Below, piece after piece: positions 34,877 through 43,840 of a stretch of DNA of 64,000 bases. Under the pieces are notes generated by a model. It ran no database searches. It saw only the letters and a list, made by a program, of their open reading frames with translations, and was not told the origin of the DNA. Origin of the DNA: Flavobacterium sp. N2038 (GTDB taxonomy: Bacteria > Bacteroidota > Bacteroidia > Flavobacteriales > Flavobacteriaceae); assembly GCF_025947185.1 (NCBI RefSeq), contig NZ_CP110001.1, positions 2,976,001-3,040,000 on the forward strand, written 5' to 3'. The position numbers were made by a program, and so were the translations under genes. Numbering within the stretch: the stretch's first letter is position 1; every line of letters starts with the position of its first letter.

Positions 34877-37243
34877 ATGAAAGAGGACAAACCTAAAAAA
34901 AATATCGGGCAAGAAAATAAAATACCCGATGCCGAAAACCCATATACGCTTTTAGACTTAAAATTAACAAAAGTAAAAAACTGGGCAGCGGGTGTCCCTG
35001 GAGTTGTAGCAGCTTTTAGTGATCTAATAGAAGAAAAAACAATTGTACGAGGAACAAAAGCATTGTTTCAGATGAATCAGAAGGGTGGTTTTGATTGCCC
35101 AAGTTGTGCATGGCCCGATCCTGACGATGAACGATCTGTACTGGGCGAATATTGCGAAAACGGAGTTAAAGCATTAGCCGAGGAAGCTACTACAAAAAAA
35201 ATAACTCCTGATTTTTTTAAAGAAAATTCAGTTTATACCCTAGCTACATTAGATGATTACCAGATTGGAAAATTAGGAAGACTGACCAGCCCAATGTATT
35301 TGCCAAAAAATGGCACCCATTATGAACCAATTAGCTGGGATAATGCATTTCAAAAAATTGCGCAACATCTTAATGCACTAGAGTCTCCTGATGAGGCCGC
35401 TTTTTATACCTCCGGAAGAACCAGCAATGAAGCTTCTTTTCTCTATCAGCTCTTTGCAAAAGAATATGGCACTAACAATATGCCAGATTGCTCAAATATG
35501 TGCCACGAAACATCAGGATCGGCGTTAAGGACCACTATCGGAATTGGTAAAGGTACAGTAACACTGGATGATTTTTACGACACCGATGTAATCGTAATTA
35601 TTGGTCAAAACCCTGGAACTAATGCCCCAAGAATGCTGAGTGCTTTGTCAAGAGGTAAAAAGAACGGAGCAAAAATTATTGCGATCAATCCCCTGCCCGA
35701 AGCGGGTTTAATGGGATTTAGAAATCCGCAGGAAATTAATGGTGTTCTTAGTAGTGGCATTAAACTGGCTGATCTTTATCTGCCTGTAAAAATAAATGGT
35801 GATATGGCTTTACTAAAAGCGATCGAAATCCTTTTAATTGAATTTGAAAAGAAAAACCCGGGCAAGGTATTCGATTATGATTTTATAAAAGAAAAAACCA
35901 CTGGTTACGATGCATTTCTTCAGCAATTTGATCAATACAATCTTGATGATCTGGCTCAGCTTTCGGGAGTTTCTAAAGAAGCACTATATGAAGCAGCTGA
36001 AATTATAGCCTTCAGAAAACGAATTATAGTTTGTTGGGGAATGGGACTTACACAACAACCCAATGGTGTTGAAATGATCAGGGAAATTCTCAATATACTG
36101 TTGTTGAAAGGAAGTATTGGCAAACCAGGCGCCGGTGTATGTCCTGTTCGTGGGCATAGTAATGTTCAGGGCAACAGAACAATGTTAATTGATGAAAAAC
36201 CTACTAATGAACAACTGGATCGTTTGCAGGCCTATTATGGTTTTAATCCTCCACGTAAACACGGATACGACGTTGTCAGAGCTATTAAAGCAATGCACGA
36301 GGAAAAGATAAAACTGTTATTCTCAATGGGAGGTAATTTTTTATCTGCCACGCCTGATACAAATTATACGGCTAATGCTCTAAGAAAACTTAATCTAACG
36401 GTTTGTGTTTCTACCAAATTAAACCGCACACATCTAATTCATGGACAAGAGGCACTTATACTACCAACATTGTCACGAAGCGATATTGACTTGATTAATG
36501 GTGAAATACAGTTTGTTACTACCGAAAACTCTATGGGCGTAGTACAATCTTCAAAAGGTATACTTACACCAGTATCAGATGATCTCATTAATGAAATGCA
36601 AATTGTCTGTAGAATGGCTATGGCCACTTTAGGGAAAAAATCGGTTATTGACTGGCAGCGCTATCATGACAGCTACGACAATGTGAGAGATGCTATTGAA
36701 AATTGCATTCCTGGTTTTGAAAATTACAACATAAGAGCACGCCAAAAAGGAGGTTTTTATTTGCCTAATGCTGCACGGGACGGACAGTTTATCACTAAAG
36801 ATTTTGGTGATCGTGCACCATTTACTTTAACAGTAATACCAGACAATAAACTAGCTCATGATGAGTATATGATGGCAACCACCCGAACACACGACCAGTT
36901 TAATACCACAATTTATGGTCTTGATGATCGCTATCGCGGTGTAAAAAACGAACGCAGGGTAATCTTCATGAACCCAAAAGATATCCAACAAGCAGGTTTT
37001 AAAGCTGGTGATAAAGTTGATTTATTCAATTATGACGATAATATCGAACGAATTGCTCCTTTATTTATCATTATTTCTTATGAAATCCCAGAGAAAAACA
37101 CTGTTACTTATTTTCCCGAAACCAACGTTTTAGTTTCTGTTAATAATGTAGTTAAAGATAGTAATATGCCTGCATCAAAATATGTGAAGATCAAGATCAA
37201 AAAACACGATCCTAAAATTTACGAAAGAATCAATAAGTTGTGA
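34877..37243 (+). CDS. FdhF/YdeP-type molybdopterin oxidoreductase
   Basis: 788 residues, no Tat signal, so cytoplasmic. The layout is that of YdeP/FdhF-like proteins: N-terminal FDCPSCAWPDP with two cysteines, the pterin-binding core (YTSGRTSNEASFLYQLFAKEYG, NMPDCSNMCHETSG, VIIGQNPGTNAPRML), the AGVCPVRGHSNVQGNRT loop and the C-terminal molydop_binding domain (TTRTHDQFNTTIYG). The substrate is unproven. E. coli YdeP is linked to acid resistance and some relatives are annotated as formate dehydrogenases. Adjacent fdhD supports a sulfurated Mo-bisMGD cofactor. No electron-transfer subunit is adjacent. Confidence 0.88.
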   Translation: MKEDKPKKNIGQENKIPDAENPYTLLDLKLTKVKNWAAGVPGVVAAFSDLIEEKTIVRGTKALFQMNQKGGFDCPSCAWPDPDDERSVLGEYCENGVKALAEEATTKKITPDFFKENSVYTLATLDDYQIGKLGRLTSPMYLPKNGTHYEPISWDNAFQKIAQHLNALESPDEAAFYTSGRTSNEASFLYQLFAKEYGTNNMPDCSNMCHETSGSALRTTIGIGKGTVTLDDFYDTDVIVIIGQNPGTNAPRMLSALSRGKKNGAKIIAINPLPEAGLMGFRNPQEINGVLSSGIKLADLYLPVKINGDMALLKAIEILLIEFEKKNPGKVFDYDFIKEKTTGYDAFLQQFDQYNLDDLAQLSGVSKEALYEAAEIIAFRKRIIVCWGMGLTQQPNGVEMIREILNILLLKGSIGKPGAGVCPVRGHSNVQGNRTMLIDEKPTNEQLDRLQAYYGFNPPRKHGYDVVRAIKAMHEEKIKLLFSMGGNFLSATPDTNYTANALRKLNLTVCVSTKLNRTHLIHGQEALILPTLSRSDIDLINGEIQFVTTENSMGVVQSSKGILTPVSDDLINEMQIVCRMAMATLGKKSVIDWQRYHDSYDNVRDAIENCIPGFENYNIRARQKGGFYLPNAARDGQFITKDFGDRAPFTLTVIPDNKLAHDEYMMATTRTHDQFNTTIYGLDDRYRGVKNERRVIFMNPKDIQQAGFKAGDKVDLFNYDDNIERIAPLFIIISYEIPEKNTVTYFPETNVLVSVNNVVKDSNMPASKYVKIKIKKHDPKIYERINKL

Positions 37244-37758
37244 TTAATAAAATCTTGTCCTGAAATATAATTTTAAAGAGACAACACTTCTTATTTGATA
37301 CAACTTTTAGGCTAAACTTTTCTGCTTTGGTTTTCTGCTTCATTTTGATGCAGAAAACCTGAGTTATTGTACCCATCATAAATATTAAATCTGAACTTTT
37401 CAACTATATTCTAATACATAGTCTTTGAGCGTAGCCTCAATTTCATTGTCTGAAATTGATTAAAAAGAAACGAATTCTTATCCTTTATAAATTTACTCCG
37501 CAATAGATTTTTCTTGTTTCAATCTATTATTTCCCCGCAATTCCCTATCAATTTACTAAGGTATTGATAATCAATTATTTTTCTATTAAACACAAAAAAA
37601 TATAACAAAAATAGCGTTTTATGCATATTTTTTAACAAAAACGGTGAATAATCTATAATTCAGCATTTTACGTATCAAAAAAAAGCCTTTTCTTACATAT
37701 AATTTAATTTCTTTCGTAATTTTGCGCCTTCAAAAACTGAATACCAAATAATTAACAA
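37244..37758. other. Intergenic region, 515 bp
   Basis: No gene seen. A hairpin GTTTTCTGCTTCATTTTGATGCAGAAAAC (about 37332-37360) may end the fdhD-ydeP transcript. A -7-like TAATTTTG lies at 37717-37724. Confidence 0.5.
37717..37724 (+). promoter_or_regulatory. -7 element TAATTTTG before the small secreted protein
   Basis: Perfect TAnnTTTG, 34 bp before the ATG at 37759. No TTG is found at -33, so only the -7 box is supported. Confidence 0.35.
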
Positions 37759-38145
37759 ATGACAAATTTTACCAAAGCAGGTCTTGTTATGACCTTGCTA
37801 TTAACAACAATTTTTACCTACGCCAGTCACCGAAAAGGAGATTACATCCTGAACATTGCAACCGGAAATGGCAAAATAATTAGCTTTACTCTTGAGTCTA
37901 CTGAAAAATCTACTTTCTCAATTTTTGATGAAAAACACAATTTAGTTTACAGCGGAGAATCTGCAACAAACAATTTAGAAGTTTCTAAAACAATAAGCTT
38001 AGAAAATTATGCTGCAGGAATTTATTTCCTGGAAGTTACTCAAAACGGTAAAGTCGAAAAACACGAAATTAAAGTTACCTCGCAAAAATTAAAAGTTACA
38101 AAATTAGACCAGACTGTAAATCAAAGTCCTTCATTACGTCGATAA
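37759..38145 (+). CDS. Small secreted protein with a T9SS-CTD-like beta domain
   Basis: 128 residues with a signal peptide (TIFTYAS). The mature part is one small beta-sandwich: FTLESTEKSTFSIFDEKHNLVYSGE, then LENYAAGIYFLEVTQNGKVEKHEI. The latter looks like the end of a type-A T9SS sorting domain ('L..G.Y.l.v...gk...K'). A basic tail of about 20 residues follows, unlike true sorting domains, which end at the K. It may be a small surface protein or a solitary domain. It is followed directly by a strong terminator. Confidence 0.7.
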   Translation: MTNFTKAGLVMTLLLTTIFTYASHRKGDYILNIATGNGKIISFTLESTEKSTFSIFDEKHNLVYSGESATNNLEVSKTISLENYAAGIYFLEVTQNGKVEKHEIKVTSQKLKVTKLDQTVNQSPSLRR

Positions 38146-38174
38146 TCACCTTTTTTGTCCCAAACAAAAAAAAT

Positions 38175-38205
38175 AAAAAACAGCTGTTTTTAAAAGCTGT
38201 TTTTT
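38175..38205 (+). terminator. Rho-independent terminator
   Basis: AAAAAACAGCT (38175-38185), loop, AGCTGTTTTTT (38195-38205): an 11-bp stem ending in a U-tract, 30 bp after the stop of the small secreted protein. Confidence 0.8.
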
Positions 38206-38254
38206 ATTCGTTTCTATGTGAAAAATTTCACTTAAATACCCTAAATCCAAGTGT

Positions 38255-38764
38255 ATGATAATAGAAGATTGGCAAGATTTAGTCTCCGTCTACGAAAAAG
38301 AGAATGATTGGAAAGCGTTATTTCGTTACTTAAATATTATTGAAAACAAACTTAATCAGGCAGATCGTTTAAATCTTTGTGTCAGAATAATGTTTTTAAC
38401 TGCATATGCATTTTTAAAAAAGAGCTATTCTCAAGAGGAAGAGATTTATGGCAAGAATAAATTAAGCATTCTGTTTAATAAGTATTTTGAAGAATTTAAA
38501 GATGATTCTGATTTTTTGTTCTGTATTGCAGTCATAACAGATCTGAATCCTTCGGCTTTTAATCTGGATTTAAATGATTCAGATAAATTTTTAGATGATT
38601 CTATAATAATGTCCAATGGCATAAAACTGTATTTAAACTGGTTTTTAGTGACCAAAAAAAGAATATATCTCGAACGTGATTATTTAAATTCTGAGTTTAT
38701 AAGATCATGGGAAATGCAAAAAGGAAGATTAGGAGAATATGTGGTAGAATTCCTGAAAAAATAA
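38255..38764 (+). CDS. Hypothetical protein, 169 residues
   Basis: No signal peptide and no recognised domain. It is acidic and helix-rich (WQDLVSVYEKENDWKALFRYLNIIENKLNQADRLNLCVRIMFLTAY), of the size and composition of small immunity-type or TPR-like cytoplasmic proteins. No toxin or nuclease gene is nearby to support an immunity role. It lies between two terminators, so it forms its own transcription unit. Confidence 0.6.
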   Translation: MIIEDWQDLVSVYEKENDWKALFRYLNIIENKLNQADRLNLCVRIMFLTAYAFLKKSYSQEEEIYGKNKLSILFNKYFEEFKDDSDFLFCIAVITDLNPSAFNLDLNDSDKFLDDSIIMSNGIKLYLNWFLVTKKRIYLERDYLNSEFIRSWEMQKGRLGEYVVEFLKK

Positions 38765-38782
38765 TGCTTTTTTTATAATACA

Positions 38783-38813
38783 ACAAAGCCTGACGGGGTT
38801 CGTCAGGCTTTGT
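38783..38813. terminator. Bidirectional terminator
   Basis: ACAAAGCCTGACG (38783-38795), loop GGGTT, CGTCAGGCTTTGT (38801-38813): a perfect 13-bp GC-rich stem between two convergent genes. Confidence 0.85.
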
Positions 38814-38830
38814 CATTTATATAGTAAGGT

Positions 38831-39853
38831 TTACTTTGTAACTCCAAACATCATTACTAGTTTATCATCAAGATAAAAATTCAAGGTCTGATCTGCCACA
38901 TCAAAACGCAAGTCTTTATTATTTAAGAAAGACAGCATTTTTTGTTCTGTTTTATTCGAATCATCACCAATACATGCCATTAGAGTAGTTTTCATCTGAC
39001 TGAAAACAACATGATCATCAGTGTTTGAATATGTACCTGAAAAATTATTACAGCCCGTATTTCCGCTTACTCTTTTTTCAGCAATATCAAATTTGATAGA
39101 AGCGCGGCCATAGTCCTGTCCTACGTTTTCAAGCATAATTAATTTCCAATTATTTTTTCCAATAAAACTCCAAAGATCACTTTGAGTTGGTATAGAAAAT
39201 TCCATAATTGTTTTATTTTTTACACTTTTAAATTGTACTTTATTATTTTTCTTTACAATTTTAAACGTCTTGTTTTTTATTGCTTTGGTAAACTCCCCTT
39301 CCAATTTCATGCTCTCATCATTACAAGCCATTAAAGTTCCAAAAGGAGAATCGGTTTTGATCTGATTTTTTGCAGAAAGTTTGGTATACTTTACATTAAA
39401 GTTATTACATCCGTTTTTACCACTTATTGTACCAGTTTCGTCGTTAATTGTGATAAACGCTTTTCCGCTGTTTATCTTTTTCCCGTTTAACTGGGTTAAA
39501 ATCATTTTGGTGTTATAAATTCCTTTTTCGGTATTTACAGGTGTTTTCGAGATAACACTTTTCAGTTTATACTGGTATGCAGACGCATCAGCCGGAATAG
39601 GTTCTGGTCTTTTTGTTCTGGTTACCATTATCTCATATCGATTTCCTTTTTCAAAATTAAAGCCTTCAATATGGTCGTAAAAAAGCTGCCAGTCTTTATC
39701 CTTGTCATACTTTACCTGTAGACATTCCATAGGAGCAACACCTGTGCAAGGCACTTTACTTTCTTTTACAAACATTTTTAAATTTTCCTGACCGTATGTA
39801 AATGTTGATAATAATACTACCACAAAAACATACATACTTTTAAATCTTTTCAT
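38831..39853 (-). CDS. DUF4377 and double META (HslJ-like) domain secreted protein
   Basis: 340 residues with a signal peptide (TFTYGQ). An N-terminal DUF4377-like domain (about 22-105; VPCTGVAPMECLQVKYDKDKDW, YEIMVTRTKRPEPIPADASAY) is followed by two META/HslJ repeats. Each carries the typical 'GxxGCNNFxxxY' and 'TLMACxxD' pairs: GKNGCNNFNVKYTKL with GTLMACNDE, then GNTGCNNFSGTYSNT with TTLMACIGD. The paired cysteines could form a disulfide or bind a ligand. META proteins are linked to heat shock, novobiocin resistance or motility, but no activity is known. Confidence 0.85.
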   Translation of the reverse strand: MKRFKSMYVFVVVLLSTFTYGQENLKMFVKESKVPCTGVAPMECLQVKYDKDKDWQLFYDHIEGFNFEKGNRYEIMVTRTKRPEPIPADASAYQYKLKSVISKTPVNTEKGIYNTKMILTQLNGKKINSGKAFITINDETGTISGKNGCNNFNVKYTKLSAKNQIKTDSPFGTLMACNDESMKLEGEFTKAIKNKTFKIVKKNNKVQFKSVKNKTIMEFSIPTQSDLWSFIGKNNWKLIMLENVGQDYGRASIKFDIAEKRVSGNTGCNNFSGTYSNTDDHVVFSQMKTTLMACIGDDSNKTEQKMLSFLNNKDLRFDVADQTLNFYLDDKLVMMFGVTK

Positions 39854-40344
39854 TCTTTTAATTTTTAGAATACCTATAAGTACTCTGATTATTCAATGTT
39901 TTTTTGCTTGCATTAATTGTGCCATTTCAAAAATGAGAATGTTTTTAACTTTTTTTTATAGCACATGAAATCACCAGAAAGATACGATTTTAATTCTGTA
40001 AAATACTTACAATACTGTTTAACAATAACTTCATTTAAAAGATTTACACCTGAGTTTGTTTTAATAAAAAATACTGCCATGACAAACATTTTAATAGTTT
40101 TAGTAGTTATTTTCTTTATTTTCTGCCAACAAAAAAATAAGGCTCCTTCCCTTTCAACTTTAAATTCAATTATTATTTTAAGGTACAGCTTGAAATTAAA
40201 AAAGGAATTAAATAGAGATTCTAATCCTTTGCTAAAGAATATTTCTATTGATTTTTTTATGTTTATGAGCCTCTTCTTTCTCCTGCATTAAAAAGTTTTC
40301 TTCTTAATTGTATTATATTTACCATTTAAAGTGAATTTTAAATT
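39854..40344. other. Intergenic region, 491 bp
   Basis: Very AT-rich. An open frame at 39965-40291 (+, 108 codons) has a hydrophobic run and no family resemblance, and is not called. It should contain the promoters of the flanking divergent genes. Confidence 0.4.
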
Positions 40345-40929
40345 ATGGAAGATTTTTTAATTGGTATCGGGAAAAGATTAAAAGAAATTAGAAAGAAAAA
40401 TGCCTTAACTATACATGAAGTTGCCAACAGAGCCGGCGTAAGCAACGGACTGATTTCAAGAATTGAAAATGGCAGAACTATTCCTTCTTTACCGGTTTTA
40501 ATTGAACTTATACATTCCTTAGAGACTGATGTTACTTATTTTTTTGAAGGGGTAAAAAACATCAAAAATTCTAAATATATCCATATTAAAAAAGAAGATT
40601 ATCAAAAAATAGAAAAAGAAGACCGATCTGAAACAAAAGGGTTTAACTACTATCATATCTTTAGCAAAAGTATTAATTCTATTGGTTTTGAAGCGGTAAT
40701 TCTTGAAGTAGAACCGGATAGTAAACGCGAAAAAGTAATTACAGATGCCTGGGAATTTAAATATATCATCAAAGGAAGTGTAACCTATATTATTGATGAT
40801 GTAGAAGTAACGGTAAACGAAGGCGATTCTTTATGTTTTAACGGAAGACTTCCGCACGTACCTGAAAACAGAACCCCGGAAAATTGTGTAATGCTGGTGC
40901 TTTATTTTTATTCTGAAAGTAATAGTTGA
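40345..40929 (+). CDS. XRE-family regulator with C-terminal cupin sensor
   Basis: 194 residues. The HTH is at about 8-63 (GKRLKEIRKKNALTIHEVANRAGVSNGLISRIENGRTIPSLPVLIELIHSL). A cupin_2 domain lies at about 115-190 (ITDAWEFKYIIKGSVTYIIDDVEVTVNEGDSLCFNGRLPHVPENRTPENCVML) and likely binds a small metabolite. Relatives control catabolic genes for amines, phosphonates and amino acids. Its position, convergent with the phosphonate-type operon that starts 8.7 kb away at the TonB receptor, makes it a candidate regulator of that operon. This is inference from neighbourhood only. Confidence 0.88.
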   Translation: MEDFLIGIGKRLKEIRKKNALTIHEVANRAGVSNGLISRIENGRTIPSLPVLIELIHSLETDVTYFFEGVKNIKNSKYIHIKKEDYQKIEKEDRSETKGFNYYHIFSKSINSIGFEAVILEVEPDSKREKVITDAWEFKYIIKGSVTYIIDDVEVTVNEGDSLCFNGRLPHVPENRTPENCVMLVLYFYSESNS

Positions 40930-41055
40930 TTTTTAACCGCAAAGAGCGCTAAGGTTTACGCAAAGTTCGCAAAGCTTTTTTTAGCCACGAATTCACGAAT
41001 TAGTGCGATAAAAATCCTTTTAATCTGTGTAATCTGTGGCTAAAAACTTTGCGGT
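40930..41055. repeat. Copy of the 'AATCTGTGGCTA / CTTTGCGGTT' repeat family
   Basis: AACCGCAAAGAGCGC at the left and ACTTTGCGGTTAA at the right are inverted. In between are 'TTTAGCCACGAATTCACGAATTA' and 'TTTTAATCTGTGTAATCTGTGG' words shared with 21036-21240 and 43905-44105. It starts just after the XRE-cupin stop codon. Confidence 0.6.
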
Positions 41056-41064
41056 TAAACACAG

Positions 41065-41098
41065 AAAAGGTTACCTCAAAAAATCGAGGCAACCTTTT
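41065..41098. terminator. Terminator shared by convergent units
   Basis: AAAAGGTTACCTC (41065-41077) and GAGGCAACCTTTT (41086-41098) pair with a single mismatch around an A-rich loop, then TATAAAAAC. It lies between the XRE-cupin gene and the alkaline-phosphatase-like gene and may serve both. Confidence 0.75.
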
Positions 41099-41130
41099 AT
41101 AAAAACAAAAAACACAATTCTAAATATATT

Positions 41131-42819
41131 TTAATTTCCCGCAGGAAGCCAGGAACGACCGTCTAATGACCATCCTGAATTAATTGGCACACCAAACCAC
41201 TGCAGGGATGAATAAGCAATATCTACCATTTTTGGAACAACTCCAGTTGCAGTTCCGCATTTTAAAGTTGCTGTACTGGTTGTCCATGTTGGTGTAGTAG
41301 AAAAAGCAAGATTTATTTGTTTTGAACTTGAATCTGTAAAGTTGTTTCCAGTTCCGTTATCCCTTTTCCAATATCCTATAAGATTTAAATAGTCAGGATG
41401 CAAAGTCGTAACAGAAGAACAGGTATAGTTTAAAATCGAAGCTTCAGAAAGTGCTTTATTCCAAACACGAACCTCAGCAATGTTTCCGTTTACGTTGGCA
41501 CCATAAGTCAGTGTTCCGTCTTGTCCGACAGCAAAAGGCAATCCCGAAGTCAAACTTCCAAAACTGGCAACAATCGCTGCCTGACCAACAAAAGCGCCAT
41601 CTTGATAGGTTTTAACCAACTTTGCTGTACGATCTACAACCAATGTTAAATGGTGCCATTTTCCGTCATTAATACTTCCTCCCGAAATATCTACACGATT
41701 CTGAGTATCTCCGATATTTACTTTCCAGGTTCCTCCGGTATTGGCGCAAATTACAAATCCGCGGTTCTTACCACTTACCCAGTTTTTATTCGAAACTATT
41801 GATGGATCGCTTGAATAACCGGAAGTTTTTACCCGGCATTCAATAGTAAAACTTGAAGTTCCGAAATTATAAAGAGCATTATTGGTTGAAGCATAAATAC
41901 TATTAGTATTAAAATTGGCAAATTTACCTGTAATAGTGGTTGTAGGATCAACTGGTTTTTCGATTTTAGTCGAAGCGAAATTCTTATTGTTGAAGATGGT
42001 AAAAATATTTCGCTCTTCATAAGATGATCCGCCATGAGATCCTGTTGAACCTGTAACAATTCCGCCATGATCTGGTGCAATGATTACCAGCCAGTCTTCA
42101 TTGGCATAATTAGGCCTGTTTTTCAAAGCTGTCAAGATTTCTCCAATATACCCGTCAGTTGTTTCGACAGAAGCCTTGTATTGCGGAACATTTACAGAAA
42201 ATCCATAACTGTGGCCGGCGTGATCGACATCATCAAAATGCATAAATAAAGCATCCGGATTATCGTTTGTAAGTGCTGCCACCACTTCATTTTTAACAGC
42301 CAAATCTGTAGTCAGTGTTTTTTCAACATCAATTCCGTCAACAATATAGGTATTGATTGGCGCCCAATGCACGATTGACATTGTTTTTAATGCTGCATTA
42401 TACGTTTCCAGACGTTTTAGAAAACTTGGATAAGTTCCGAAATTCGGACTTGAAAATGAATTGTCTGTTACCCCATGTTTTAAATGCGTAACTCCGCTTA
42501 ACATGGTAGACCAGCCATTTCCACTCCAGGTTGGCGCTTCGGTCAAAGCATCTAAACTGTAAACTGAATTAGAAAGTAAAGCATGTACATTTGGTGTATT
42601 GGCTCCCATTAAAGCATCGCCACGACAACCATCGATACCAATAATAAGCAACTTTTTTACACCACTGCTTACTACAGCAGATTTCCCGGTTTTAGCGCTG
42701 TTTTTTGCTGTAGTTATTGCTTTTTCATCGCTTGTTAGTGCTGGATCATTTGTACATGAAGTGACTAAAAGTACACTTGCAAGAATTGTAACGTAACTTA
42801 ATCTAAAAATCTTTTTCAT
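41131..42819 (-). CDS. Alkaline-phosphatase-superfamily lipoprotein with inserted LamG-like domain
   Basis: 562 residues with lipobox LLVTSC (C22). The phosphodiesterase/phosphonoacetate-hydrolase-like domain has IIGIDGCRGDALM (D63), the nucleophile region APTWSGNGWSTM (T97), HFDDVDHAGHSYG (D199, H203) and IAPDHGG (D250, H251), so all metal ligands of the type I phosphodiesterase group appear present. From about residue 300 to 480 a laminin-G/concanavalin-like domain intervenes (SFTIECRVKTSG, KWHHLTLVVDRTAKLVKTYQDG, GNIAEVRVWNKALSE). The phosphatase domain then resumes at the end (VPKMVDIAYSSLQWFGV). It likely cleaves a phosphoester or phosphonate at the cell surface or in the periplasm. It is the last gene of the phosphonate-type operon. 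Confidence 0.85.
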   Translation of the reverse strand: MKKIFRLSYVTILASVLLVTSCTNDPALTSDEKAITTAKNSAKTGKSAVVSSGVKKLLIIGIDGCRGDALMGANTPNVHALLSNSVYSLDALTEAPTWSGNGWSTMLSGVTHLKHGVTDNSFSSPNFGTYPSFLKRLETYNAALKTMSIVHWAPINTYIVDGIDVEKTLTTDLAVKNEVVAALTNDNPDALFMHFDDVDHAGHSYGFSVNVPQYKASVETTDGYIGEILTALKNRPNYANEDWLVIIAPDHGGIVTGSTGSHGGSSYEERNIFTIFNNKNFASTKIEKPVDPTTTITGKFANFNTNSIYASTNNALYNFGTSSFTIECRVKTSGYSSDPSIVSNKNWVSGKNRGFVICANTGGTWKVNIGDTQNRVDISGGSINDGKWHHLTLVVDRTAKLVKTYQDGAFVGQAAIVASFGSLTSGLPFAVGQDGTLTYGANVNGNIAEVRVWNKALSEASILNYTCSSVTTLHPDYLNLIGYWKRDNGTGNNFTDSSSKQINLAFSTTPTWTTSTATLKCGTATGVVPKMVDIAYSSLQWFGVPINSGWSLDGRSWLPAGN

Positions 42820-43132
42820 TGGGTTGAATTGTTTTATGGGTTACTATTAATTTACTTGTAAAACTTTTTCCTGCAGGGATTTTATTCTAACTAATTAATT
42901 TAATCGTTTAATACATAGAAACATACTTTTAAGTTTATAAAAGATGCTTTTTTCAAAATAGAATGTCTGTATTTTTTCACGCTCCCGATAGCTATCGGGA
43001 TTGCAGATTTAGCAGATTTTTTTTTCAAATCTTTTTAATCCTTTAATCTGTGGCAATAACGATCTACATCCAAATAAGTAAAACGCCTTTTTTGAATATC
43101 TAAATTTTATGTTTCTATGTATTTAGAATATT
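42820..43132. other. Repeat-filled gap inside the phosphonate-type operon
   Basis: 313 bp without a gene. Most of it is the repeat unit at 42910-43123. Confidence 0.55.
42910..43123. repeat. MITE-like element with 16-bp terminal inverted repeats
   Basis: AATACATAGAAACATA (42910-42925) and TATGTTTCTATGTATT (43108-43123) are perfect inverted repeats bounding a 214-bp block. Inside lie the 18-bp palindrome TCCCGATAGCTATCGGGA (42983-43000) and a 'GCAGATTTAGCAGATTTTTT' / 'CCTTTAATCTGTGGC' pair shared with other repeats in the window. No coding capacity. Confidence 0.55.
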
Positions 43133-43813
43133 TTAATTCATAATGCTGTATAATGAAGCCAGAGAATCTAAGATATAATCGGGTTTGGCTTCCTCTAACT
43201 GTACTCTGGTTTGTGCTCCTGATAAAACACCAATTGTAATACCACATTTTGCGTTTTTACCTTCTTCAATATCAATAGCAGAATCTCCGGCTTTGATTAC
43301 CTTAGAAGCATCTGCAATATCAAAAAGCTGCATGGCTTTAAATATCATATCCGGAAAAGGTCTTCCTAATTCAACATCATCGGCTGTAATTAATGCATCA
43401 TACTGAATACCTTTTTTCCAATTTAACTTCTCTAATAATGCATTGGCCACTAAACTGTTGTAACCTGTATTTAAAACTACTTTTACACCATCTTTTTTCA
43501 GGTTTTCTATCACGTTTTCAACACCTTCAATAGGTAAAACCTTTGCTGTTAGATACTCCTGATCCAGTATTTCGATGAAATATTCAAATATTAAATCTGT
43601 TTTTTCTGTGTCGGTAATATTGATGTATTTTAAGATGTCTTTTATAGCCTGATATTTTTCCTTTCCCGCTCCCAGAGACAAAACCAATTCCAGCGAAACA
43701 TCAATTCCGAATTTATTAATAGATTTATGCAGAGACTTGTAAACTATATTTTGCTCATTGATAGTTGTACCGGCCATATCAAAAACGACCATTTCAATTT
43801 CATTCATTTTCAT
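43133..43813 (-). CDS. PhnX-like HAD hydrolase (TIGR03351 type)
   Basis: About 227 residues from ATG 43813. ATGs at 43840 and 43807 are alternatives, and the family usually begins just before 'VVFDMAGTT'. The features separating phosphonatase-like proteins from other HAD enzymes are present: DMAGTT instead of DxDxT, and Arg in LGRPFPDMIF where other HADs have Lys. A Lys (GAGKEKYQAI) sits where PhnX keeps its Schiff-base Lys, and the metal site is KAGDSAIDIEEG. PhnX breaks the C-P bond of phosphonoacetaldehyde. The TIGR03351 group is suggested to act on a related substrate. It is followed by the repeat-rich gap before the phosphatase gene. Confidence 0.88.
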   Translation of the reverse strand: MKMNEIEMVVFDMAGTTINEQNIVYKSLHKSINKFGIDVSLELVLSLGAGKEKYQAIKDILKYINITDTEKTDLIFEYFIEILDQEYLTAKVLPIEGVENVIENLKKDGVKVVLNTGYNSLVANALLEKLNWKKGIQYDALITADDVELGRPFPDMIFKAMQLFDIADASKVIKAGDSAIDIEEGKNAKCGITIGVLSGAQTRVQLEEAKPDYILDSLASLYSIMN

Positions 43814-43840
43814 TTTGTGTGTATTTATTTTTATAAACAT

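Noticed and set aside
39965..40291. 108-codon open frame with a hydrophobic segment (TNILIVLVVIFFIFCQQ)
   Set aside because: AT-driven Ile/Phe/Leu-rich composition, no recognisable family, in an intergenic region between divergent promoters.
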